Part shown: in pieces, positions 20,566-29,872 of the stretch
Numbering within the stretch: position 1 is the stretch's first letter
Layout: every line of letters begins with the position of its first letter
Source: Yunchengibacter salinarum
Lineage (GTDB): Bacteria > Pseudomonadota > Alphaproteobacteria > Sphingomonadales > Kordiimonadaceae
Reading direction: 5' to 3'
NCBI RefSeq assembly: GCF_037658235.1
Contig: NZ_JBBJLN010000003.1
Span: forward strand, 248,001 to 312,000
DNA: 64,000 nucleotides
Notes under the pieces: generated by a model
Told to the model about the DNA's origin: nothing
The model's input: the letters and a program-made list of their open reading frames with translations, nothing else
The model's database searches: none
Translations under genes and position numbers: made by a program

Positions 20566-21717
20566 ATGACCAAACCTGCTGTTCGGCCTGCGCGGCCGGA
20601 ATTTTCGTCCGGCCCCTGTGCCAAACGTCCCGGCTGGACCGTGGACGCCCTGAGCGACGCCCCCGTGGGGCGCTCCCACCGCGGCAAACCCGGCAAAACC
20701 AAGCTGAAGCGCGCGATCGACGAGACGCGCCGCCTGCTTGATGTGCCGGAAGATTATCATATCGGCATTGTTCCCGGCTCCGACACCGGCGCGTTCGAGA
20801 TGGCCATGTGGTCGCTTCTTGGCCCGCGCGGCGTGGATGTGCTGGCCTGGGAAAGCTTCGGCAAGGGCTGGGTCACCGATGTGGCCAGGCAGCTCAAGCT
20901 GGATGATGCGCGCATCATGGAAGCCGATTATGGCCATCTGCCCGATCTGGGCGCGGTGGATTTCGACCGCGATGTGATCTTCACCTGGAATGGCACCACG
21001 TCTGGCGTGAAAGTGCCGGACGGAGACTGGATCGCCGATGACCGTGCCGGGCTGACCCTGTGCGACGCCACGTCCGCCGTGTTCGCCATGGACCTGCCCT
21101 GGTCCAAGCTGGATGTGACCACCTATAGCTGGCAGAAGGTGCTGGGCGGGGAAGCCGCTCACGGCGTGATCATCCTGTCGCCGCGGGCGGTGGCGCGGCT
21201 GGAAAGCCACACGCCGAGCTGGCCCATGCCCAAGCTGTTCCGCCTGACCAAGGGCGGCAAGCTGAACACCGGCATTTTCGAGGGCGCCACCATCAATACG
21301 CCGTCCATGCTGTGCGTGGAGGATTATCTGGATGCCTTGCAATGGGCCGACGGCGTTGGCGGGCTGGATGGCCTGATCCGCAGGGCGGAGGCCAATTACC
21401 GCGTGCTCGCGGACTGGGTGGCCGAAACCGACTGGGTGGATTTCCTGGCCGAGGCGCCGGAAACCCGGTCCACCACGTCCGTCTGCTTCAGGATCAGCGA
21501 TCCGTGGCTGGACAGCCTGGATGAACAGGCCCGCGCCGGCGTGCCGAAGAAGATCGCGGCACTGCTGGAAGACGAGGGCGTGGCCTTTGACATCAATGGT
21601 TATCGTGATGCCCCGCCGGGCCTGCGCATCTGGGCTGGCGGCACGGTGGAGACAGCCGATCTGAAGGCGCTCACGCCGTGGCTCGATTGGGCCTTTGAGA
21701 CCGTCAAGGCGGGCTGA
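20566..21717 (+). CDS. serC: phosphoserine aminotransferase
   Basis: SerC makes phosphoserine from 3-phosphohydroxypyruvate with PLP. The 383-residue protein begins KPAVRPARPEFSSGPCAKRPGW, characteristic of the alphaproteobacterial/archaeal SerC branch. SWQKVLGGEAAHGVI carries the PLP lysine. serA follows about 120 bases downstream, so the first two serine-pathway steps are adjacent. Weak TTGACA-like sequence lies about 130 bases upstream, but a convincing -10 is not evident. Confidence 0.93.
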   Translation: MTKPAVRPARPEFSSGPCAKRPGWTVDALSDAPVGRSHRGKPGKTKLKRAIDETRRLLDVPEDYHIGIVPGSDTGAFEMAMWSLLGPRGVDVLAWESFGKGWVTDVARQLKLDDARIMEADYGHLPDLGAVDFDRDVIFTWNGTTSGVKVPDGDWIADDRAGLTLCDATSAVFAMDLPWSKLDVTTYSWQKVLGGEAAHGVIILSPRAVARLESHTPSWPMPKLFRLTKGGKLNTGIFEGATINTPSMLCVEDYLDALQWADGVGGLDGLIRRAEANYRVLADWVAETDWVDFLAEAPETRSTTSVCFRISDPWLDSLDEQARAGVPKKIAALLEDEGVAFDINGYRDAPPGLRIWAGGTVETADLKALTPWLDWAFETVKAG

Positions 21718-21836
21718 GAGCGTGCGCCCCTTGCTGGCCGGGGGTGCCCCGGTCGGCCCTGTTATACATAATTTCCCAAATTGCCCGGCGCCGCAGCCGA
21801 TCGGCGCGCGCCGTGCCCGAAACAGAAAGATTGATC

Positions 21837-23414
21837 ATGCCCAAGGTACTGATTTCCGACAAGATGAGCCCGCTGGCCGAGGAAACCTTCAAGAAGAACG
21901 GCTTGGAGGTGGACTACAAGCCCGGCCTGGACAAGGATGAACTGTTGAAGATCATCGGCGATTATGACGGCCTCGCCATTCGCTCCGCCACCAAGGTGAC
22001 GGACAAGCTGCTGGCCGCCGCCACCAATCTGAAGGTGGTGGGTCGCGCCGGGATCGGTGTGGACAATGTGGATATTCCCGCCGCCACCAATGCGGGCGTG
22101 GTGGTGATGAACACGCCCTTTGGCAATTCCATCACCACGGCGGAGCACGCCATTGCCATGATGATGGCGCTGGCCCGTCAGATTCCGCAGGCCAATGAAA
22201 GCACCCATCTGGGCAAGTGGGAAAAGTCCCGCTTCATGGGCGTGGAACTGACCGGCAAGACGCTGGGCCTGATCGGGGCGGGCAATATCGGCGCCATCGT
22301 GGCGGATCGCGCGCAGGGGCTGAAGATGAAGGTGGCGGCCTATGATCCTTTCCTGTCGCCGGAACGGGCGGCGGACCTTGGCGTGCGCAAGGTGGATCTG
22401 GATACGCTTCTGGCGGATGCGGACTTCATCACCCTGCACACGCCCTTGACGGACCAGACGCGGCATATCATCGATGCCGATGCCTTCGCCAAAATGAAGG
22501 ATGGCGTGCGCATCATCAATTGCGCCCGTGGCGGGCTGATCGTGGAAAGCGATCTGAAGGATGCGCTGGACAGCGGCAAGGTGGCTGGCGCCGCCCTTGA
22601 TGTTTTCGAGGAAGAGCCCGCAAAGGAAAATGCGCTGTTCGGCCATGAAAATCTGATCTGCACACCACACCTTGGCGCCTCCACCACGGAGGCACAGGTG
22701 AACGTGGCCCAGCAGGTGGCCGACCAGATGAGCGAATATCTGATCAGCGGCGGCGTGACCAATGCGCTGAACATGCCGTCCATCAGCGCCGAGGATGCGC
22801 CCAAGCTGCGCCCCTATATGGAACTGGCCAGCGAACTGGGCAGCTTTGCCGGGCAATTGACCGAAACCGGGTTGAAGGGCATCACCATCGAATATGAAGG
22901 CCATGTGGCCGAACTGAACACCAAGCCACTGACTGCGCTGGTGGTGCAGGGCGTGCTGAAGCCCCTGATGGAAAGCGTCAATATGGTCAATGCGCCGGTG
23001 ATCGCCAAGGAACGCGACATCGACGTAACGGAAGTCCGGCATGACCGGGAAGGCGATTACCACACCCTGATCCGCCTCAGCGTGCAGACGGAAAAGCAGA
23101 CGCGCACCGTTTCCGGCACGCTGTTCGCCAATCAGCGCCCGCGCCTTGTGGAGGTGAACGGGGTCTATCTGGAAGCCCAGCTTACCGATCACATGCTGTA
23201 TATCATCAATGATGACAAGCCGGGCTTTATCGGCGCGCTGGGCTCCCTGCTTGGGCATAACGGGCTGAACGTGGCCACATTTGCCCTGGGGCGGCGGGAC
23301 AATAGCGGCGAGGCCGTGGCGCTGGTGTCCGTGGACCAGCCGATCAAGGATATTGTGCTTGACCAGGTCTCGGCCCTCGCGCATGTACGCCAGGTGAAAC
23401 GGGTCTCGTTCTAG
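21837..23414 (+). CDS. serA: D-3-phosphoglycerate dehydrogenase
   Basis: SerA performs the first step of serine synthesis. The 525-residue form has the catalytic and NAD-binding domains (GLIGAGNIGAIVADRA, then the INCARGGLI and H-L-G-A-S-T catalytic region), an intervening domain and a C-terminal ACT domain (HMLYIINDDKPGFIGALG), the long type used by most alphaproteobacteria. The ATG at 21837 gives the standard MPKVLISDKMS start. Confidence 0.95.
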   Translation: MPKVLISDKMSPLAEETFKKNGLEVDYKPGLDKDELLKIIGDYDGLAIRSATKVTDKLLAAATNLKVVGRAGIGVDNVDIPAATNAGVVVMNTPFGNSITTAEHAIAMMMALARQIPQANESTHLGKWEKSRFMGVELTGKTLGLIGAGNIGAIVADRAQGLKMKVAAYDPFLSPERAADLGVRKVDLDTLLADADFITLHTPLTDQTRHIIDADAFAKMKDGVRIINCARGGLIVESDLKDALDSGKVAGAALDVFEEEPAKENALFGHENLICTPHLGASTTEAQVNVAQQVADQMSEYLISGGVTNALNMPSISAEDAPKLRPYMELASELGSFAGQLTETGLKGITIEYEGHVAELNTKPLTALVVQGVLKPLMESVNMVNAPVIAKERDIDVTEVRHDREGDYHTLIRLSVQTEKQTRTVSGTLFANQRPRLVEVNGVYLEAQLTDHMLYIINDDKPGFIGALGSLLGHNGLNVATFALGRRDNSGEAVALVSVDQPIKDIVLDQVSALAHVRQVKRVSF

Positions 23415-23456
23415 GGCGTGGCCCGACCATCGAACCGTCATGGGGGATAACAGCGC

Positions 23457-24713
23457 ATGTCCAGGTCCGATACGGCAAAATCCGGTGATGGCGCCCTTGC
23501 CGGGCAGGCAGGTAGCAGCCAGACGGCAGCGGGGCGGCTCGATGCGGGCGGCCTGAATGCCTATGCCCGGCAGGCGCTGCTGCCGGACGGCTTCCGCGAT
23601 CTGCTGCCCCCGGATGCGGAGTGGGAGGCCGATACGGTGGCCGCGCTGATGACCGCGTTCCATGGCTATGGCTATGACCGGGTGGCCCCGCCGCTGGTGG
23701 AATATGAAGACAGCCTGTTGCACGGCCCCGGTGCCAAGCATGGCCAGCGCATGTTCCGCCTGATGGACCCGGATACCCAGAAGGTGATGGCCGTTCGCGC
23801 CGATATCACCACCCAGATGTCCCGGCTGGCCGCCACCCGGCTGGCCGGGGCGCCGAGGCCCTTGCGCCTTGCCTATGCCGGTAATGTGCTGCGCACCAAG
23901 GGCAGCCAGTTGCGTCCCACCCGCCAGTTCGTGCAGGTTGGTGCGGAACTGGTGGGTCATGACGGCATCGAGGCGGAGATGGAGGTGATCGCGCTGGCGG
24001 TTGCCGCCTTGGGCCGGGTGGGGCTGGAAGGGATCAGCGTGGATCTGACGCTGGCCCCCCTTGGCGATGTTCTTCTGGACGCCTTCGAACTGGACGGTCT
24101 GATCGCCGCCCAGGTTCGTGAAGCGCTGGCGGCCAAGGACATGGGCGCCATCGAGACATTGGAAGACCCGGCGGCGAGGGGCGTGTTCAGTGGTCTGATC
24201 CGTGCCGCCGGCCCGGCGGAGCGCTGCCTGTCCCAGCTTCATGCGCTGGACCTGCCCAGTGCGGCGCAGGGGCTGGTGCGGGAGTTGAGCGATCTGGTGG
24301 CGGCGCTGGTGACCCGCCTGGGCGACGATGTGCCGCTGACCGTGGACCCGTGCGAAACCCACGGCTTCGAGTACAAGACCGGCATCGGCTTTGCCCTGTT
24401 TGCCCGTCAGGCGCGCGGAGAGATCGGTCGCGGCGGGCGGTACGGTGTTCTTCATGCGGACGGCCACAGGGAAGGTGCCGCGGGGTTTTCCGTTTATCTG
24501 GACGTGCTGATGGAGGCGCTGCCCGACAGCGCGCCGGCCGCGCGGCTTTTCATTCCATATGAGGCGGGTACCGCCGCCGCCGACGCCGCCCGCGCCGAGG
24601 GGTGGCGCGTTCTTGCCGGGCTCAGCCCGGTGACGGACGCGGCGGCGGAAGCGCGGCGGCTGGGCTGCGATCACTGGCTGACGCCGGACGGGATCAGCCC
24701 GGTAACCCCTTGA
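23457..24713 (+). CDS. hisZ: ATP phosphoribosyltransferase regulatory subunit
   Basis: HisZ is a catalytically inactive relative of histidyl-tRNA synthetase that activates short-form HisG in histidine synthesis. The 418-residue protein shows LPDGFRDLLPPDA, the class II-like motif 2 region (VRADITTQMSRLAATR) and the GRGGRYG motif, but no anticodon-binding domain. Its place between serA and purA is common in alphaproteobacteria. Confidence 0.9.
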   Translation: MSRSDTAKSGDGALAGQAGSSQTAAGRLDAGGLNAYARQALLPDGFRDLLPPDAEWEADTVAALMTAFHGYGYDRVAPPLVEYEDSLLHGPGAKHGQRMFRLMDPDTQKVMAVRADITTQMSRLAATRLAGAPRPLRLAYAGNVLRTKGSQLRPTRQFVQVGAELVGHDGIEAEMEVIALAVAALGRVGLEGISVDLTLAPLGDVLLDAFELDGLIAAQVREALAAKDMGAIETLEDPAARGVFSGLIRAAGPAERCLSQLHALDLPSAAQGLVRELSDLVAALVTRLGDDVPLTVDPCETHGFEYKTGIGFALFARQARGEIGRGGRYGVLHADGHREGAAGFSVYLDVLMEALPDSAPAARLFIPYEAGTAAADAARAEGWRVLAGLSPVTDAAAEARRLGCDHWLTPDGISPVTP

Positions 24714-24769
24714 GGCATATCATTGGGGGATTTTCTCCCCGCGCTTTCTGGCGAACAAAGGATTGAACA

Positions 24770-26062
24770 ATGGCGAACGTGGTTGTCGTGGGCTCCCAGT
24801 GGGGCGACGAAGGCAAGGGCAAGATCGTGGACTGGCTGTCCAGTCGCGCCGATGTGGTGGTGCGCTTTCAGGGCGGCCACAATGCGGGCCACACCCTGGT
24901 GGTGGACGGCGAGGTCTATAAGCTGTCGCTGCTGCCGTCGGGCATTGTGCGCGGTGGCAAGGTCAGCGTGATCGGCAATGGCGTGGTGGTGGACCCCTGG
25001 GCGCTGGTGGCGGAGATGGACCAACTCGCCGGGCAGGGCGTGGAGATCACCCCCGAAAGCCTGCAACTGGCCGCCAATGCCACGCTCATCATGCCCTATC
25101 ACAAGGAACTGGATGCGCTGCGCGAAGACGCGACCACGGGCGTGAAGATCGGCACCACCCGTCGCGGTATCGGCCCCGCCTATGAGGACAAGGTGGGGCG
25201 CCGGGCCATTCGCGCCTGCGACCTGACGGACCCGGCGGTGGTGGCCCGTCGGCTGGAAGTGGCGCTGACCCACCACAATGCGCTGCGGCGCGGCCTTGGC
25301 GCGCCCGAAGTGGACGGCGATGTCATCCTGCGGGATGTGACAGCCGTGGCCGAGCGGATCGCGCCTTTTGTCACCCAGGTATGGCAAACGCTGGACAGCG
25401 CCGCGCGGGATGGCCGTCGCATTCTGTTCGAAGGCGCCCAGGGCACTTTGCTGGACGTGGATCACGGCACCTATCCTTTTGTCACGTCGTCCAACACCAT
25501 CGCCGGGCAGGCGGCGGGCGGGTCCGGCATCGGGCCCGGCGCGCTGAACTATGTGCTGGGGATCACCAAGGCATACACCACGCGGGTCGGTGCCGGGCCT
25601 TTCCCCACGGAGCAGGACAACGAGATCGGCCAGACCCTGGGGGAGCGTGGCCGGGAGTTCGGCACGGTTACGGGCCGGTCCCGCCGCTGTGGCTGGTTCG
25701 ACGCGGTTCTGGTCCGTCAGAGTCTGACTGTTGGTGGGGTGACCGGGATCGCCCTCACCAAGCTGGACGTGCTGGACGGGTTGGATGAGGTGAAAGTCTG
25801 CGTCGGCTATGAACTGCGCGGGGAGCGGCTGGACGTTCTGCCCTATGGCATGGAGGATCAGGCCGCCGTCACCCCCATTTATGAAACATTGCAGGGCTGG
25901 TCGGAAAGCACCTATGGCGCCAGAAGCTGGGCCGATCTGCCGGCGACCGCCATCAAATATATCCGCCGGATCGAGGAACTGATCGGTGCCCCGGTGGCCA
26001 TGCTGTCCACCAGCCCGGAGCGGGAAGATACCATTCTGGTGCAGGACCCCTTCGTTTCCTGA
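24770..26062 (+). CDS. purA: adenylosuccinate synthetase
   Basis: PurA joins IMP and aspartate with GTP to form adenylosuccinate, the first committed step to AMP. The 430-residue protein has the standard start (NVVVVGSQWGDEGKGKIVD), GGHNAGHT, the IMP loop GTTRRGIGPAYEDK and TGRSRRCGW. All are intact. PurB, the next enzyme, is encoded separately at about 43.1 kb. Confidence 0.97.
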   Translation: MANVVVVGSQWGDEGKGKIVDWLSSRADVVVRFQGGHNAGHTLVVDGEVYKLSLLPSGIVRGGKVSVIGNGVVVDPWALVAEMDQLAGQGVEITPESLQLAANATLIMPYHKELDALREDATTGVKIGTTRRGIGPAYEDKVGRRAIRACDLTDPAVVARRLEVALTHHNALRRGLGAPEVDGDVILRDVTAVAERIAPFVTQVWQTLDSAARDGRRILFEGAQGTLLDVDHGTYPFVTSSNTIAGQAAGGSGIGPGALNYVLGITKAYTTRVGAGPFPTEQDNEIGQTLGERGREFGTVTGRSRRCGWFDAVLVRQSLTVGGVTGIALTKLDVLDGLDEVKVCVGYELRGERLDVLPYGMEDQAAVTPIYETLQGWSESTYGARSWADLPATAIKYIRRIEELIGAPVAMLSTSPEREDTILVQDPFVS

Positions 26063-26087
26063 CCAAAAATGCGGACATTTGCGCTGT

Positions 26088-26127
26088 TTCGGGCCGCCTC
26101 CCGCCGGGGGTGGCCCGAATTTTGTTT
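26088..26127 (+). terminator. rho-independent terminator after purA
   Basis: TTCGGGCCGCC (26088-26098) pairs with GGTGGCCCGAA (26109-26119) with one mismatch, followed by TTTTGTTT. Confidence 0.75.
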
Positions 26128-26159
26128 AGACTCTCGTAACGTCGCCGTATTAAACTGGC

Positions 26160-26186
26160 AAAGAAAGATTTCCAGAATCTTTCTTT
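26160..26186. repeat. perfect 11-bp hairpin upstream of pseudokinase gene
   Basis: AAAGAAAGATT (26160-26170) and AATCTTTCTTT (26176-26186) are perfect inverted copies around TCCAG. The stem is AT-rich and lacks a following T-run beyond its own arm. It lies about 120 bases before the start of the pseudokinase gene, so it may be a regulator site or a leader hairpin. Confidence 0.6.
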
Positions 26187-26307
26187 ATTCTGACGATCTG
26201 GGTGCGCCCCGGCGTCTGACCGGGCCTCGCTTTTCGGGCGGAATGCGCATGAGCCCTTTTGGGCTGGTTGTTCTTTGTGTTGATTGAGTAATCGGGAGAG
26301 GCGTGGT

Positions 26308-28335
26308 GTGAGCGACGAGAGCGCCCCGGCACCAAAAGGTCAGAGTGCCTTTGGTAAGCGATTTGAGGTGGATACGAGCAAACCTTTGCCCGCATTCGAT
26401 ACGCCGGGCGGGCGCGCCTATGCTGTGACCGATGCGGAAAACCGCGAGCGTGCGCTATATGCGCTGGTGCACAACCCCCGCATCGCCATGCGGAACGATC
26501 TGTTCAAGCCGCTGAGTGATCGGCCCGTGGCGGGGCTGGTGTGTCCGCAGGCGCGCGGGCTGGTCAATCTGAACCTGGACAAGGGTATACAGCGCCTGGT
26601 CACTGTATTCGAGCGTCCCATGGGCGGCGCGTTGATGGATCAGGACGGCAAGCCGCATCCGCGCATGAACGGGGCCTTTCTGCGCAAGACGGTGGTGCCA
26701 TCGGTTCTCAAGGCCATTGCCTCCCTGCACAAGCGCAAGATTTATCACCGCTCCATCCATCCGCAGCGCATCTTCCTGCAAAGCGACGACAGCGACGATG
26801 TGGTACTGGGCGAATGCTACAGCGCGGCGCCCGGTTATCGCCATCCGATCGCGCTGGAAGCGCTGGAACTGGCTTTCGCGGACGAGGAAGCGCGCGGCGA
26901 AGGCACGATGGAGAGCGACTTCTACCAGTTCGGTGCGGCGCTGAAATGCCTCTATGCCGGGCAACCCTTGTGGCAGGGGCGGCAGAAGCAGAATGTGCTG
27001 ATGTCGCGGGTCAATCAGGGTTCTTTCTATTCGCTGGGAAGCGGACGGGACGTGCCCGGCGCCATGGGCAATCTGATCAAGGGGCTGATGGCCGACGAGC
27101 CGGAGGAACGCTGGCGCGCGGAAGACGTGCTGGACTGGTTCGAGGGCCTGTCCACCAGCCGCAAGGCCAGCCTGACCAACTGGTCCATGAACCGGCCAAC
27201 CAATTTCCGGGACACATCCTTTGTTGATCGCCGCCTGCTGGCCGATGCCTTTGGACAGGACCCGAAGCGCGCGGCCAAGTTCCTGCGCACCATCGGGTTT
27301 TCGAGCTGGGTTCAGACCACCATGCGGGATGAAATCCTGACCGAGCGCATGGAAGGCTCGCTTTCCGTTCAGCCCGCCGATGGCGTGACCGAAGTGCAGG
27401 GCAGGGCGGAGGACTATCGCATGGTGGCGCGGGTCTGCATGTTCCTGCACCCCGGCGGCCCGATCCGCTACAAGGGGGTGTCGATCTATCTGGATGCGCT
27501 GCCCACGGCGCTCAATGCCGCCTTTGCCAATAATGACCGGGATCGGGTTTCCATTATAGGGGAAATCATGGACAGCCGTTTCCTGTCCACCATGATGGAA
27601 GTGATCCGGGGCCGTGACAGCCGGTTTTCCACCCAGGCCACTCAGTTGCGCCGTGTGGAAGCCTGGGTGAAAAACCAGGAACTGGGCCGGGGTATGGAGC
27701 GGGTGATGTACGAACTGTCTCCCATGCTGCCCTGCATGAGCGGCAAGCTGGAAAATGTGTGGGTGGCCAGCCTGAAACAGATGATGCGTGCCTTCGACCG
27801 CATGGCGGAACGGGGTGCGGGTAAAAATCTGCTTCTGGATCGGCATATCGCCGCTTTCATGGCGGCCCATGGGGACGGTCTGGACCGGGAATTCAACAAG
27901 ATTGCCGCTGCGAAAAACGACCCGTCCCGCTTCTCCATCCAGGCCACGCAGTTTCTGGGGGATATGCAATCCAGGCTCGGCATCGAGGAACTGCCCAATC
28001 TGACCGAGAAAATGGTGGAAGGTCTTGGGCCGTTCGTTCGCAATCTGAAAAACAAGCAGCGGCGGGAGGAAGTCTCTCAGGCGCTGGAAAAGGTGAAGTC
28101 GGAGGGCAATATCGCCCGTCTCACCTCCGCGCTCAATCTCAGCAAGATTCAGGCGGAAGACACGCGGGAATTCAGCAGCATTCAGCATTCCGTCTGGAAG
28201 ATGGAGCAGGAAAAAACCAAGCTGTCCCAGCCGAGCAAGCCGGATGATCCCGATGCCCTGGAAAAGGGATATCGCTATAGTCGCACCGCAGCGTTTCTCA
28301 TTCTCGTGGCCACGGGCGTGTTCGTGTTTCTTTAG
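26308..28335 (+). CDS. membrane-anchored pseudokinase-like protein
   Basis: The 675-residue protein resembles a serine/threonine kinase fold over its first 300 residues. The catalytic loop reads HRSIHP (about 147-152) where active kinases have HRDxKxxN, so the catalytic Asp is lost; no clear DFG is seen. ESDFYQFGAALKCLYAGQPLW fits the C-lobe. The middle is a long helical region of unknown type, and the protein ends in one membrane helix (AAFLILVATGVFVFL). It is probably a cytoplasmic scaffold held at the inner membrane. The GTG at 26308 follows GGGAGAG; a TTG eight codons earlier is possible. The next gene is 27 bases on. Confidence 0.7.
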   Translation: MSDESAPAPKGQSAFGKRFEVDTSKPLPAFDTPGGRAYAVTDAENRERALYALVHNPRIAMRNDLFKPLSDRPVAGLVCPQARGLVNLNLDKGIQRLVTVFERPMGGALMDQDGKPHPRMNGAFLRKTVVPSVLKAIASLHKRKIYHRSIHPQRIFLQSDDSDDVVLGECYSAAPGYRHPIALEALELAFADEEARGEGTMESDFYQFGAALKCLYAGQPLWQGRQKQNVLMSRVNQGSFYSLGSGRDVPGAMGNLIKGLMADEPEERWRAEDVLDWFEGLSTSRKASLTNWSMNRPTNFRDTSFVDRRLLADAFGQDPKRAAKFLRTIGFSSWVQTTMRDEILTERMEGSLSVQPADGVTEVQGRAEDYRMVARVCMFLHPGGPIRYKGVSIYLDALPTALNAAFANNDRDRVSIIGEIMDSRFLSTMMEVIRGRDSRFSTQATQLRRVEAWVKNQELGRGMERVMYELSPMLPCMSGKLENVWVASLKQMMRAFDRMAERGAGKNLLLDRHIAAFMAAHGDGLDREFNKIAAAKNDPSRFSIQATQFLGDMQSRLGIEELPNLTEKMVEGLGPFVRNLKNKQRREEVSQALEKVKSEGNIARLTSALNLSKIQAEDTREFSSIQHSVWKMEQEKTKLSQPSKPDDPDALEKGYRYSRTAAFLILVATGVFVFL

Positions 28336-28362
28336 GGTGCCTGAAGGGCATGGAGAGAACTG

Positions 28363-28926
28363 ATGGCAAGAAAAACCCAGACGAGCGCAGGTCGGAAGCC
28401 GCCCCGGAATGACAAGCCGGCCCCCGCCAAGGCACAGCAGACGCCGCCCATGAGAAAGCGGCGCCGCCGTTCCGGTGATATGGGCGGATTTATCCCCCTG
28501 CTGCTATTGCTGGTAATCACGGTGTCCGTGTTTGAATGGACCATCGGGGCGCTGTCCGTGATCGCGTTGTTGCCCACCGTGGTGCTGGGGTTTACCATCA
28601 CGGGGAGGCTGGCGGAATACCGCTTGCAAACGGTGGGGTTTTGCAATCTGGCAGGTGTCTTGCCCTATGCCGGCCAGCTTCTTGACGACTCAAGCCGGTT
28701 CAACGAGATTGTGGTCAACCCGGTGAGTTGGGCCATCATGTTCGGTGCCAGCGGCATAGGATATCTGCTGCTGTATATGGGCCCGTTGGTGGCCAGTATG
28801 CTGATACAGGCCTTTGCCCAGGACCGCCTGCGCCAGATTAACCAGGAGCGCAAGCGCGCCGTGGAGGAATGGGGCCCCGATGTACTGGAATATCGGCCCA
28901 AGCCGGGCCTGAAAGACGCCGGGTAA
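28363..28926 (+). CDS. small integral membrane protein of unknown function
   Basis: The 187-residue protein has a very basic, Pro-rich N-terminus (to about residue 38) and then several hydrophobic helices (FIPLLLLLVITVSVFEW; GALSVIALLPTVVLGFTI; IMFGASGIGYLLLYMGPLVASMLIQAF). It has a charged C-terminal helix. I do not recognise a family. It probably forms an operon with the pseudokinase gene, suggesting a shared membrane complex. Confidence 0.7.
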   Translation: MARKTQTSAGRKPPRNDKPAPAKAQQTPPMRKRRRRSGDMGGFIPLLLLLVITVSVFEWTIGALSVIALLPTVVLGFTITGRLAEYRLQTVGFCNLAGVLPYAGQLLDDSSRFNEIVVNPVSWAIMFGASGIGYLLLYMGPLVASMLIQAFAQDRLRQINQERKRAVEEWGPDVLEYRPKPGLKDAG

Positions 28927-28947
28927 CGCACGGTTTCTGAAAGAGTG

Positions 28948-28980
28948 CGCCTGACCGGCAGAGGGTCAGGCGTCTTCCGT
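28948..28980. terminator. hairpin between convergent membrane-protein and rpoH genes
   Basis: CGCCTGACC (28948-28956) and GGTCAGGCG (28964-28972) form a perfect stem. The right arm includes the rpoH stop codon. TCTTCCGTTGTTTTC follows on the plus strand. Confidence 0.55.
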
Positions 28981-29838
28981 TGTTTTCATGGCCTTCTGGA
29001 TCTTTTCGAAGGCGCGAACCTCGATCTGGCGCACCCGCTCCCGCGAGATATTATATATCTTGGACAGGTCCTCAAGCGTGGTGGGATCGTCCTTCAGGCG
29101 CCGTTCGGTCAGGATGTGGCGCTCACGCTCGTTCAGGGTTTCCATGGCCTTGGCCAGCAGTTCCCGGCGATGGGTCAGTTCTTCCTTTTCCGCCACGGTT
29201 TCGTCCTGGGTGGGGTTTTCGTCCACCAGCCAGTCCATCCATTCGCCTTCCGACTCCTCCCGCAGGGGGGCGTTCAGGGAATGGTCGTGGGCGGCAAGGC
29301 GCCGGTTCATGTTGATAACGTCGGTCTCGCTCACATCAAGCTGATCGGCGATCTCGTTCACATGGTCCGGCGTCAGATCCCCGTCCTCGATCGCTTCGAT
29401 CTGGCCCTTGACCCGGCGCAGATTGAAGAACAGCTTTTTCTGCGCGGCGGTGGTCCCGATCTTCACCAGGGACCAGCTTCGCAGGATATATTCCTGAATG
29501 GCCGCCCGAATCCACCACATGGCATAGGTGGCCAGCCGAAACCCCTTTTCCGGGTCGAACCGGCGCACCGCCTGCATCATGCCCACATTGCCTTCCGCGA
29601 TCAGGTCGGCCACGGGCAGGCCGTAGCCGCGATAGCCCATGGCGATCTTGGCAACCAGGCGGAGGTGGCTCGTGACCAGCTTGTGGGCGGCTTTCCGGTC
29701 ATTATGGTCCGCCCATGCCTTGGCCAGCATATATTCCTCGTCCGCTTCCAGCATGGGGAACTTGCGAATTTCCTGAAGATACTGGGTCAGGCTGCCTTCG
29801 GGGCTGAGTGTCGGCAGATTGCTGGACCGCTGGGTCAT
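28966..29838 (-). CDS. rpoH: RNA polymerase sigma-32 (heat shock) factor
   Basis: The 290-residue sigma factor has region 2 with NVGMMQAVRRFDPEKGFRLATYAMWWIRAAIQEYI, the RpoH box region (QKKLFFNLRR) and region 4.2 (ERHILTERRLKDDPTTLEDLSKIY with ISRERVRQIE). The QKKLFFNLRR element is specific to RpoH. It directs heat-shock transcription and is a known substrate of FtsH, also encoded in this window. Start at 29838 is preferred because GGAGA lies upstream; an ATG 20 codons earlier also exists. Confidence 0.95.
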   Translation of the reverse strand: MTQRSSNLPTLSPEGSLTQYLQEIRKFPMLEADEEYMLAKAWADHNDRKAAHKLVTSHLRLVAKIAMGYRGYGLPVADLIAEGNVGMMQAVRRFDPEKGFRLATYAMWWIRAAIQEYILRSWSLVKIGTTAAQKKLFFNLRRVKGQIEAIEDGDLTPDHVNEIADQLDVSETDVINMNRRLAAHDHSLNAPLREESEGEWMDWLVDENPTQDETVAEKEELTHRRELLAKAMETLNERERHILTERRLKDDPTTLEDLSKIYNISRERVRQIEVRAFEKIQKAMKTTEDA

Positions 29839-29872
29839 GGCGTTTCTCCGCTGATCGGCTGCGCGATGTGGT

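Noticed and set aside
21762..24674. 970-codon minus-strand frame across serA and hisZ
   Set aside because: It spans two well-supported genes and an intergenic gap on the other strand; composition is typical of a high-GC shadow.
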